From: Chryseobacterium sp. R2A-55
GTDB taxonomy: Bacteria > Bacteroidota > Bacteroidia > Flavobacteriales > Weeksellaceae
Assembly: GCF_021401085.1 (NCBI RefSeq)
Contig: NZ_JACBFP010000007.1
Coordinates: forward strand, 1-64,000
Length of the DNA stretch: 64,000 bases
Reading direction: 5' to 3'
Position 1 is the first letter of the stretch. Each line of letters starts with the position of its first letter. Under the pieces are notes generated by a model, which did no database searches, had not been told where the DNA came from, and saw only the letters and a program-made list of their open reading frames with translations. Below, in pieces: positions 53,899 to 61,412 of this stretch. The position numbers and the translations under genes were made by a program.

Positions 53899-55863
53899 AT
53901 GAAAAAGTTAATCTTTCCGATCTTTACACTGATTTTTTCAGCAGCATTTTCCCAGCAAAAACCAATAGATTCCACCCAGGAGAAAAAGATCGACGAAGTC
54001 GTAATCGTTGCTTCTTCACGAACCGAACAAAAAATAGAACACTCGCCACAGAAAGTGGAAGTTTTGGGAAAAGAGGACATGCAGGAAGAAAGCGGCATCA
54101 AACCGATGGGAATCGCAAGTATTTTGGGCGATGTTTCGGGAGTTCAGATTCAACAGACTTCGGCAGTTTCAGGGAATTCTAATGTTCGAATTCAAGGTTT
54201 GGACGGAAGATATACCCAGATTTTAAGAGACGGGATGCCTTTGTTCGACGGGTTTTCGGGCGGATTGGGCGTTCTCAATATTCCACCTCTGGATTTACAG
54301 CAGATTGAATTGATCAAAGGTTCGGCTTCCACACTTTACGGAGGAGGTGCAATTGGTGGATTGGTGAATATTATTTCAAGGAAACCTATTTCCAAACAGG
54401 AATTCACGGCATTGGCGAACTACTCCACATTAGATGAAAAAAACCTAAACATCTTTGCTGCAAAGAAATTCACAAATTTCGGATATACTTTCTTTGTCGG
54501 AGGAACTTCGCAAAATGCACAGGATGTGAACAAAGACGGTTTTTCTGACGTTCCGAAACAGAATTCAGTTGTACTTCATCCAAGACTATTTCTTTATCCT
54601 TCGCAAAATTCAACCATTACGATCGGATGGAGCGGCAGTTTCGATAAAAATATTGGTGGCGATATGAATGTCATTCATGGAAACCCGGACCAAAACCACC
54701 AATATTTCGAGGAAAACAAAACCCGCCGCAATACCTACGAATTGCTTTTCCAACAAAAATTTTCGGATAAATCCAAGCTGGATTTTAAAAACAGTTGGAG
54801 CGACTTCAACCGGAAATTGAGCTCGAATGAAAACGATCTCAGTGCCCGTCAACAAAATTATTTTTCGGAATTATCTTTCGTAAAACCGATGGATAAAATG
54901 ATTTGGGTTTTGGGAGCGGATTTTCAGGGAAATCAATTCACGCCAGAAAGTTTCAAACATTTCCAGATTCCGAAATTTGAGAATAACAGCTTCGGACTTT
55001 TCCTTCAAAACACCTTAAAACTTCAAAAAACCACCATTGAAAGCGGCATCCGAAATGACTTTACCAAAAATTACGGAAGTTTTTTCCTTCCACAGGTTGC
55101 GGTAATTCATCGGTTTAATGAAAACTGGGCTACAAGAGCAGGAGTTGGTTTCGGTTATAAAGTCCCGAATTCCTTAGCTCCGCAAATCACCGATTATCCT
55201 TTAGAAAAACTTTTGCCCATCAATATCCAGACGACGAAAGCGGAAAAATCGGCAGGCTGCAATTTCGAAATTAATTACAGGAAGACTTTTGCAGAAGATG
55301 AAAGCGGCGAAAAAAATTCGATCTTTATTAATCAGGCTTTCTTTTTAACGCAGATCAACAATCCAGTTGTTGCGAATTATGATTCCAATGGAAATGTGTA
55401 TTTCCGGAATGAAACGGAACCTGTAGTCTCAAAAGGTTTCGACACTTACATGAGGGCGACTTTGGACGAATGGGAACTTTATCTTGGATACACTTTCACG
55501 ATTGCTGAAAATAAATATTTAAGTCAAAACCAATTCATTCCGTTAACTCCGAAAAACCGTTTTGCCATGACTGCGCTGAAAGAATTCAAAACCTGGAAAG
55601 CGGGAATCGAAGCCAGCTACACCGGAAAACAACGCCGACTGGATTATACTGAAACTCCGGGATATCTTTTCGCTGCCGCGATGGTTTCCAAAGAATTGGG
55701 AGAACATTTTACGGTGGTTTTAAATTGCGAAAACCTGTTCGATTTTAGACAGAGCAGAAAGGAGACGCTTTATACAGGAAGTATTTTGAACCCTACTTTC
55801 AATCCGCTTTGGGCACCGATTGACGGACGAGTGGTGAACTTTTCGGTAAAATTTAAACTATGA
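53899..55863 (+). CDS. TonB-dependent outer-membrane receptor
   Basis: Outer-membrane transporter of 654 residues. Signal peptide MKKLIFPIFTLIFSAAFSQ; TonB box-like EKKIDEVVIVASSR at the N-terminus; plug domain with VRIQGLDGRYTQILRDGMPL and LIKGSASTLYGGGAIGGLVN; 22-strand barrel to the end. There is no CarboxypepD_reg-like N-terminal extension and no SusD partner, so a siderophore, metal or vitamin ligand is more likely than a glycan. It is preceded by its own promoter. Confidence 0.93.
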   Translation: MKKLIFPIFTLIFSAAFSQQKPIDSTQEKKIDEVVIVASSRTEQKIEHSPQKVEVLGKEDMQEESGIKPMGIASILGDVSGVQIQQTSAVSGNSNVRIQGLDGRYTQILRDGMPLFDGFSGGLGVLNIPPLDLQQIELIKGSASTLYGGGAIGGLVNIISRKPISKQEFTALANYSTLDEKNLNIFAAKKFTNFGYTFFVGGTSQNAQDVNKDGFSDVPKQNSVVLHPRLFLYPSQNSTITIGWSGSFDKNIGGDMNVIHGNPDQNHQYFEENKTRRNTYELLFQQKFSDKSKLDFKNSWSDFNRKLSSNENDLSARQQNYFSELSFVKPMDKMIWVLGADFQGNQFTPESFKHFQIPKFENNSFGLFLQNTLKLQKTTIESGIRNDFTKNYGSFFLPQVAVIHRFNENWATRAGVGFGYKVPNSLAPQITDYPLEKLLPINIQTTKAEKSAGCNFEINYRKTFAEDESGEKNSIFINQAFFLTQINNPVVANYDSNGNVYFRNETEPVVSKGFDTYMRATLDEWELYLGYTFTIAENKYLSQNQFIPLTPKNRFAMTALKEFKTWKAGIEASYTGKQRRLDYTETPGYLFAAAMVSKELGEHFTVVLNCENLFDFRQSRKETLYTGSILNPTFNPLWAPIDGRVVNFSVKFKL

Positions 55864-55994
55864 ATCTAAACGGCGGGAATGTCAAAGTCGGTTTCAGCAA
55901 ATAAAAAAAAGAAATCGAAAACGGCTATGAATCCATGAAAAACATGGAAGCAGGTCAGGTGCTTTTGGAAGAAGCGGACCAAATCTTCCACTGA
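55860..55994 (+). pseudogene. Possible gene remnant with internal stop
   Basis: One reading frame starts at the ATG overlapping the receptor stop (ATGA), runs 14 codons, meets TAA, and continues as EIENGYESMKNMEAGQVLLE to a TGA at 55992. The second part looks like a helical C-terminus of a small antitoxin-like protein. It could be a decayed gene or coincidence. Confidence 0.25.
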
Positions 55995-56010
55995 AATTGA
56001 AAGAAATGCT

Positions 56011-56040
56011 TTGATTTGTCACGGCATTTTTTTATTTTTG
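56011..56040 (+). promoter_or_regulatory. Promoter of the CPA2 antiporter
   Basis: TTG (56011-56013), a 19-bp spacer and TATTTTTG (56033-56040), a consensus Bacteroidota promoter. It lies inside the longest open frame and so places the true start at ATG 56065. Confidence 0.7.
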
Positions 56041-56064
56041 GAGAAATCGAGATTTTTAGGAAGT

Positions 56065-58326
56065 ATGGGACATTTACCGAAGTTGATTGAAGACTTGGCA
56101 TTGATTTTAATTGTAGCGGCTTTTGTCGTTTTAATTTTCAGGAGGATCAAGCAACCGCTGGTTTTGGGATATATTATCGCCGGATTTCTGGTAAGTCCCA
56201 ATTTTAAGATTTTCCCCTCTGTAGTAGATAACGAAAACATCAAGACGCTTGCAGAAATCGGTGTGATTTTCCTGCTTTTCAGTTTAGGTTTGGAGTTCAG
56301 TTTCAAGAAACTGATGAATGTGGGCGGTTCCGCATCCATCACTGCTTTTGTGGAAATTATTTTTATCACCATCGCCGGATATTTCACTGGGAAAATGCTT
56401 GGCTGGAGTACGATGGACTCTATGTTTCTGGGCGGAATGCTTGCAAGTTCCTCCACCACGATTATCATTCGGGCATTCGATGAACTGGGAGTGAAGACCA
56501 AAAATTTTGCGAAAACTGTTTTCGGTGTGCTTGTTGTGGAAGATATTGTGGTAATTTTATTGATGGTTTTGCTTTCTACCATAGCGGTTACCAAAGAATT
56601 TGAAGGAACACAGATCCTTTACACGGTTGCCAAGCTGCTCTTCTTCCTGATTTTGTGGTTTCTTTTGGGAATATTTCTTTTGCCCACTTTTTTAAAGCGA
56701 ATCAAAAATCTGGTGGATGAAGAAATACTGATGATTCTATCGATTGGACTTTGCCTGGGAATGGTATTGATTGCTACTTCTGTGGGATTTTCCGCAGAAT
56801 TGGGAGCATTTGTGATGGGTTCCATCATTGCGGAAACTACCGTTGCCGAAAAAATAGAACACACCTTAAAATCTGTGAAAGACCTTTTCGGTGCAGTTTT
56901 CTTCGTTTCTGTGGGAATGATGATCAACTACAGCGATATGATCACTTATGCAGTTCCGATTTTGGCGGTCACTTTTTTGACCTTGTTTGGAAAACTTTTC
57001 AGCTCGGCTTTGGGTGCGTTGATTTCCGGGCAGCCTTTAAAACAATCTGTTCAGGTGGGGATGAGCATGGCTCAAATTGGGGAATTCGCATTCATTGTGG
57101 CCACTTTGGGACTTAGCTTGGGTGTGATTTCACCATTCCTTTTTCCTGTGGCAGTTGGCGTTTCAGCGATAACCACTTTCACCACGCCCTATATGATAAA
57201 GCTTTCGGAGCCGCTCTATAATTGGCTTGTGAAAATCATTCCCCCGAAATACATTGAGAGGATCAACAAATATTCCTCAAACATCCAGAATATCCAGGCC
57301 GAAAACAGCTGGCAAACGTTGCTCAAGAATTACGGCAGAATTCTGATGATCAACGGAATTGTGATTATTGCGATTTATCTTTTATTTTCAAAATTCATCA
57401 TTCCGAAAATCAATGAAAACCTGGAGTCCAATGACATTAAGAACATTATTGGCAATGCCATTCCGATTCTTTTCATTTTGCCTTTTTTATGGGCATTGAT
57501 GATGAAAAGGCCAAAATCCGGTGCCTACCATGATTTATGGACCAAAAAGAAATACAACAGAGGCCCTTTGCTCATCATCGAAATTTGCAGAATTGGTTTC
57601 GGAATTGCAATCCTCGGCTTTTTCCTGGACCGTTTTGCTTCCACACAGGTTTCGTTCTTTATCACGATTCCAGTGGCGGTGATCATTATTGTGCTTTTCA
57701 ACAAAAGGATTAACCGCTTCTATAATCGGCTGGAGAAAAGATTTATCAGAAATCTCAATGACCGAACGGACGGAAATGCGCAGTCTGAAGCAGTCACGCG
57801 ACTTGCCGGCAACAGCGAAATCAAGAAAAATCTCGCTGCTTGGGATGTCCATATTTTGGAGTTGGAAGTGAATCCTCTTGCAAACTATATTGGAAAACCG
57901 CTGATTGAGCTGCAGTGGCGTGAAAAATACGGCATCAATATCGGCTACATCAAACGGGGTGAAAAACTCATCCATACACCGGAGCGAAACGAAGTTCTGA
58001 TGCCTTATGATAAAGTGGGAATTATCACTACAGATGATGATTTCCAGGTATTCAAGCCGATATTCGAAAATTTTGAAAGTGCGGAGGAGACCGACGCCAA
58101 TGACGTGAAACTGGGAAAAATCCTGATCAATCATCATTCACCCGCCAAAAATATCTCCATCCGTGAATCTGGAATCCGCGACAAGACTGATGGCTTAGTT
58201 GTAGCGATCAGGCGCGGAGAAGAAAGGATACTTAATCCCAAATCCACAGAAATTTTACTGGAAGACGATATCATTTTCGTAGTAGGTGACCGGAAGAAGA
58301 TTGAAAAATTGAACCAGGAGATCTAA
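56065..58326 (+). CDS. CPA2-type cation:proton antiporter with TrkA-C domain
   Basis: Membrane protein of 753 residues. About 12-13 segments (to residue 400) carry the Na/H-exchanger fold: FRRIKQPLVLGYIIAGFLVS, LGLEFSFKKL, GGMLASSSTTIIIRAFDELG, and SVGFSAELGAFVMGSIIAET with MAQIGEFAFIVATLGL. A further membrane hairpin (430-550) precedes two regulatory TrkA-C-like pieces (LELEVNPLANYIGKPLIELQ; SIRESGIRDKTDGLVVAIRR). It lacks the Rossmann RCK-N domain of KefB/KefC. It probably exchanges K+ or Na+ for protons. Confidence 0.92.
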   Translation: MGHLPKLIEDLALILIVAAFVVLIFRRIKQPLVLGYIIAGFLVSPNFKIFPSVVDNENIKTLAEIGVIFLLFSLGLEFSFKKLMNVGGSASITAFVEIIFITIAGYFTGKMLGWSTMDSMFLGGMLASSSTTIIIRAFDELGVKTKNFAKTVFGVLVVEDIVVILLMVLLSTIAVTKEFEGTQILYTVAKLLFFLILWFLLGIFLLPTFLKRIKNLVDEEILMILSIGLCLGMVLIATSVGFSAELGAFVMGSIIAETTVAEKIEHTLKSVKDLFGAVFFVSVGMMINYSDMITYAVPILAVTFLTLFGKLFSSALGALISGQPLKQSVQVGMSMAQIGEFAFIVATLGLSLGVISPFLFPVAVGVSAITTFTTPYMIKLSEPLYNWLVKIIPPKYIERINKYSSNIQNIQAENSWQTLLKNYGRILMINGIVIIAIYLLFSKFIIPKINENLESNDIKNIIGNAIPILFILPFLWALMMKRPKSGAYHDLWTKKKYNRGPLLIIEICRIGFGIAILGFFLDRFASTQVSFFITIPVAVIIIVLFNKRINRFYNRLEKRFIRNLNDRTDGNAQSEAVTRLAGNSEIKKNLAAWDVHILELEVNPLANYIGKPLIELQWREKYGINIGYIKRGEKLIHTPERNEVLMPYDKVGIITTDDDFQVFKPIFENFESAEETDANDVKLGKILINHHSPAKNISIRESGIRDKTDGLVVAIRRGEERILNPKSTEILLEDDIIFVVGDRKKIEKLNQEI

Positions 58327-58367
58327 AAATCTACTTCACATTCCTTTCACACGAAAATCAAAAAATA

Positions 58368-58375
58368 TAAATTTG
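58368..58375 (+). promoter_or_regulatory. -7 element of HD-domain gene
   Basis: TAAATTTG, perfect match to TAnnTTTG, 10 bp before ATG 58386; the transcript would have almost no leader. Confidence 0.5.
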
Positions 58376-58385
58376 TCTTTTGAAA

Positions 58386-58835
58386 ATGACCATGACCAAG
58401 GAGGAACTTTTAAATAAGGCCATAAAAATCGCTGACCGGGCGCACAAAGGACAAACCGACAAATTTGGAACACCATATATCGGTCATGTAATCCGTGTGA
58501 TGAATTATGGAAAAACTTATGATGAAAAAATAGTGGGGGTTTTGCATGACGTGATCGAGGATTGCCCGAAAATAACTTTGGAGTACCTTTTGCAGGAGGG
58601 ATTTCCGCAAGATATCGTTTTTGCGATTGAATGTCTCACGAAGAATCCGCCTGATCAGGATTACACAGAATTTGTGAAGCAAACCGAGAAATCACCACTC
58701 GCAGTTGCCGTTAAAATGAATGATTTGCGGGATAATATGGATTTGACCAGATTCACCAAACCTTTGACCGATAGGGATTACAAGCGTTTGAATAAATATC
58801 TGACGGCGTATCTTTATCTGAAGGAGAAATACTAA
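58386..58835 (+). CDS. Small HD-domain phosphohydrolase (MESH1/SpoT-HD-like)
   Basis: Protein of about 149 residues. The metal-binding HD motif is in GVLHDVIEDCPKIT, with the first His in ADRAHKGQTDKFGTPYIGHV and the late Asp in KMNDLRDNMDLTR. This is the HD module of (p)ppGpp hydrolases without synthetase, TGS or ACT domains. It may hydrolyse (p)ppGpp or a related nucleotide; the substrate is not shown. ATG 58386 and 58392 are both possible starts. Confidence 0.88.
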   Translation: MTMTKEELLNKAIKIADRAHKGQTDKFGTPYIGHVIRVMNYGKTYDEKIVGVLHDVIEDCPKITLEYLLQEGFPQDIVFAIECLTKNPPDQDYTEFVKQTEKSPLAVAVKMNDLRDNMDLTRFTKPLTDRDYKRLNKYLTAYLYLKEKY

Positions 58836-58988
58836 AGGTAAAAATCCAAAATAATCTTAAATATGCTTTCCCGCTATCGAAAGGGAACTCAATTTGATTT
58901 TTTCAAAAGAAATTTTATCCTTTTTACGCTAAACAAAAAAACTGATGAATCACTCCATCAGTTTTGTCAGTATTGATTTCAAGAAATT
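58836..58988. other. Intergenic region with terminator
   Basis: Short region holding a GC palindrome (CCCGCTATCGAAAGGGA near 58871) and a perfect 10-bp terminator stem AAAACTGATG (58938-58947)/CATCAGTTTT (58956-58965). The A run on the plus strand before it makes it mainly a minus-strand terminator, ending the padR-pspC unit; it may also serve the HD gene. Confidence 0.6.
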
Positions 58989-59054
58989 CTAATTCAGAAA
59001 ACTGGTGACAAAAGCAACAATTTTCAGTACGATTTCAAAAAAGAGCTGTGCCAT
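58989..59054 (-). CDS. Candidate 21-residue hydrophobic peptide
   Basis: An ORF of 21 codons, MAQLFFEIVLKIVAFVTSFL N (last residue separate), too short for usual gene calling. It has A-rich sequence before the ATG (TAAATAAAAACCAAAATC region on the minus strand), typical of Bacteroidota starts. It lies 89 bp after the pspC stop and just before the terminator, so it would be the last gene of the padR-pspC unit. It could form one amphipathic or membrane helix. Expression is unproved. Confidence 0.4.
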   Translation of the reverse strand: MAQLFFEIVLKIVAFVTSFLN

Positions 59055-59143
59055 GATTTTGGTTTTTATTTAGTTAAAGAATGAACAAGCGAAAAGCGAA
59101 TAACTTTTTTGGTAAGGAATCCGCTTTTGCTCATCCACTCTCA

Positions 59144-60814
59144 TTATTTGGTTTTGATGATGATTTCTTTTTTACCGTCTTTCACGGTGATGTCGATATC
59201 TTTCAAATCCTTCTTATCAATTTTCTTCATGATGAGCTCACCTTCTTCCCTGCTGACTTTTTTCCCATTCACGATGATGGAGTCTTCGTCATTGGAATTG
59301 ACCACGATGGAATTCTTGCCTGTTGATCCGTTAGTACTTCCCGAAGCAGCATCTTCGTTTTCCTCTGCATCATCTCTGACCGAAAATCCACGCTCACCGT
59401 TTAGGGAAATGACTTTCATGTTTTTCGGAACCACCAGTTCATAATCTACTCTGTAATCCCTGAAACGGTGTTCATACGGATAAGAGTAATAGTTGGGCAG
59501 CAAAATTTTGTTATCCACAATTTCTACCGGAACCTGCATTCTGAGCGGCAAATTATATCCGTCTGCATTTTTTTTGATTTCCAGATAAGGTGCTTTCACG
59601 TCCATTCTTTTCACATCCACATTGGGATAATCCTGTTTGTAGATGGTCTTTTTGTCTGAGTACACATCATCCCAATAAGCTTTAAAGGATGGTGGAATAA
59701 CCACTCTTTTCACATCCACCAAAATGGAATCGGAAGTGGTGTTGATCGCTACATTTTCAGTCTCATCATTATTCCCGCTATACTGAGTTTTGAATTTGAT
59801 GGCGCTGAAACCGGTTGCAGCAACCAATCCGATCCAGAGCAATACCAATCCGCCGATCACAAATCCTGTATTGTTTAGTTTTGTTTTTGGCGAAAACAGT
59901 TTCATGGCCAGGTAAGAAAAGATGAGTGCCGGTATAAACATGGTGAGAAAACCAACTGCGATCACCAGGAAACCCAGGTTGTTGTCTTGAAGGTAAAATC
60001 CAAGATTATCAAAGAAATGGATATTGTCTGATCCCGAAATTCCAAAGACCGCAAAAGATCCCAACAGCAGGGAAATGCCCATCAGCGAGAAGATTCCGCC
60101 CAATACAAACCTTACTACATTCCACAATCCGTTGCCGGCTTTGTTGATATAGGGTTTGTTTTCATGGTAAATTTCGCCCACTCTTTGTGTGGATTCATTG
60201 GCAAACTGCACAATCTTGTTGGATTCTTCTTTGATATTGTCAAAGTTGATCGGTTTTCCTTTCATCTTTAAAAAATCTGCTGCGGTTTCCGCTTTCGGCA
60301 TGACGAGCCATAGAATGATGTATAAAAGCACCATCAGCATTGGCGAACCGGGAAGTGGAAAAAGCAACAGGAATAATCCCACCCAGATTGCGCGCATGGC
60401 GGCAATATCCATTCCCACATAATGGGCCAGTCCGGCGCAAACTCCGGCTATTTTCTGTCTTTCCGGATCTCTGAAAAGTTGTTTTTGTTCGGTGGAACTG
60501 CTGTAGGTTTTTCTGTTCTTCTGGTTTTTGGTTTTATCAGAAAAATAAGCTTCTTCCTGTTCTTCGATGACTTCGGGTTTACCGATTTGGGTGATTACTT
60601 TTTCCACGTCGTCATCGTTGATGACTTCACGTTTTCCTAGGGAGTCTTTAAAGATTTCCACCATTCTGATTTCAATGTCGTGCATCACTTCATCTGCTTC
60701 ATTTGCATCCAATGAATTTCGCAGTGCAGCGAGGTAGTCACTTAATTTGATGTATGCGTGTTCCTCAATTGTGAAGGAGAAACCGGCGAGTCCTATTGAG
60801 AGTGTCTTGTTCAT
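59144..60814 (-). CDS. PspC-domain membrane protein
   Basis: Protein of 556 residues. After a conserved N-terminal region (SIGLAGFSFTIEEHAYIKLS DYLAALR, in two pieces) comes the PspC domain near 115-185 (RQKIAGVCAGLAHYVGMDIA, then two membrane segments to LVMPK). Three or four further membrane segments follow (AVFGI, LGFLVIAVGFLTMFIPALIF, GFVIGGLVLLWIGLVAATGF). The C-terminal 200 residues are a periplasmic beta-rich domain (DUF4097-like). ATG 60814 was chosen; a longer frame runs into the padR gene. It is 5 bp after padR, so PadR probably regulates it. Such proteins belong to envelope-stress functions. Confidence 0.9.
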   Translation of the reverse strand: MNKTLSIGLAGFSFTIEEHAYIKLSDYLAALRNSLDANEADEVMHDIEIRMVEIFKDSLGKREVINDDDVEKVITQIGKPEVIEEQEEAYFSDKTKNQKNRKTYSSSTEQKQLFRDPERQKIAGVCAGLAHYVGMDIAAMRAIWVGLFLLLFPLPGSPMLMVLLYIILWLVMPKAETAADFLKMKGKPINFDNIKEESNKIVQFANESTQRVGEIYHENKPYINKAGNGLWNVVRFVLGGIFSLMGISLLLGSFAVFGISGSDNIHFFDNLGFYLQDNNLGFLVIAVGFLTMFIPALIFSYLAMKLFSPKTKLNNTGFVIGGLVLLWIGLVAATGFSAIKFKTQYSGNNDETENVAINTTSDSILVDVKRVVIPPSFKAYWDDVYSDKKTIYKQDYPNVDVKRMDVKAPYLEIKKNADGYNLPLRMQVPVEIVDNKILLPNYYSYPYEHRFRDYRVDYELVVPKNMKVISLNGERGFSVRDDAEENEDAASGSTNGSTGKNSIVVNSNDEDSIIVNGKKVSREEGELIMKKIDKKDLKDIDITVKDGKKEIIIKTK

Positions 60815-60819
60815 TTTAT

Positions 60820-61155
60820 TTAGCTTATCGATTTTTGAGTAATTTGATTTACGGAATCTGTTAATTCGTTCCAGGTGTTTAGCAGTTCGGCGAGAAACAG
60901 TTTTCCTTGATCGGTAATCTGGTAATATTTTCTCGGTGGTCCGCCTGTGGATTCTTCCCAACGGTAGGATAAGAATTCGCCGTTTTTCAATCGGGTCAGC
61001 AAAGGATACAGAGTTCCTTCCACTACATCCAGTTTTCCTTTTTTCAGTTCGTCGATCAGGTCAGAAACATACATTTCTTTTTTTTCAATCAAACTCAAAA
61101 TGCAGAATTCCAGAATGCCTTTTCGCATTTGCGCTTTGGTGTTTTCTGTGTTCAT
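60820..61155 (-). CDS. PadR-family transcriptional regulator
   Basis: Winged-helix regulator of 111 residues: LEFCILSLIEKKEMYVSDLI, VEGTLYPLLTRLKNGEFLSY and the wing RWEESTGGPPRKYYQITDQG are family-typical. It is the first gene of a padR-pspC operon, the common order in Bacteroidota, and probably represses that operon. Confidence 0.95.
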   Translation of the reverse strand: MNTENTKAQMRKGILEFCILSLIEKKEMYVSDLIDELKKGKLDVVEGTLYPLLTRLKNGEFLSYRWEESTGGPPRKYYQITDQGKLFLAELLNTWNELTDSVNQITQKSIS

Positions 61156-61225
61156 TTTTTATGAGGTTATTAATTGGAACTATTTCCATTTTTTGAGAAG
61201 TCGTCACTTCTTCAACTTTACAAAG

Positions 61226-61257
61226 CAAAGATATGGAAATAATTTAGTAATATGCAA
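61226..61257 (-). promoter_or_regulatory. Promoter of padR-pspC operon
   Basis: On the minus strand TTG (61257-61255), a 21-bp spacer and TATCTTTG (61233-61226), about 70 bp before the padR start. Confidence 0.6.
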
Positions 61258-61360
61258 TACAAAGTAGTGAAATAATTTTAAATAAAACATTAAATGATTG
61301 ATAATCAAGCATAATAATTTTAACCGGTATTCGAGAAAAAGTAAAATCTGAGAATTATTC

Positions 61361-61387
61361 AAAAAAAAACGCCCCAAATTTGGGGCG
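61361..61387 (-). terminator. Terminator of the T9SS protein gene
   Basis: Perfect 18-bp palindrome CGCCCCAAATTTGGGGCG (61370-61387); nine A on the plus strand (61361-61369) give the U tract on the minus strand. Confidence 0.85.
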
Positions 61388-61412
61388 ATTCATCAAAGTA
61401 TCATTTAAGAAA

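Noticed and set aside
58871-58890. GC palindrome near 58871 as a terminator of the HD gene
   Set aside because: The arms are short and no T tract follows; the stem at 58938-58965 is much stronger.
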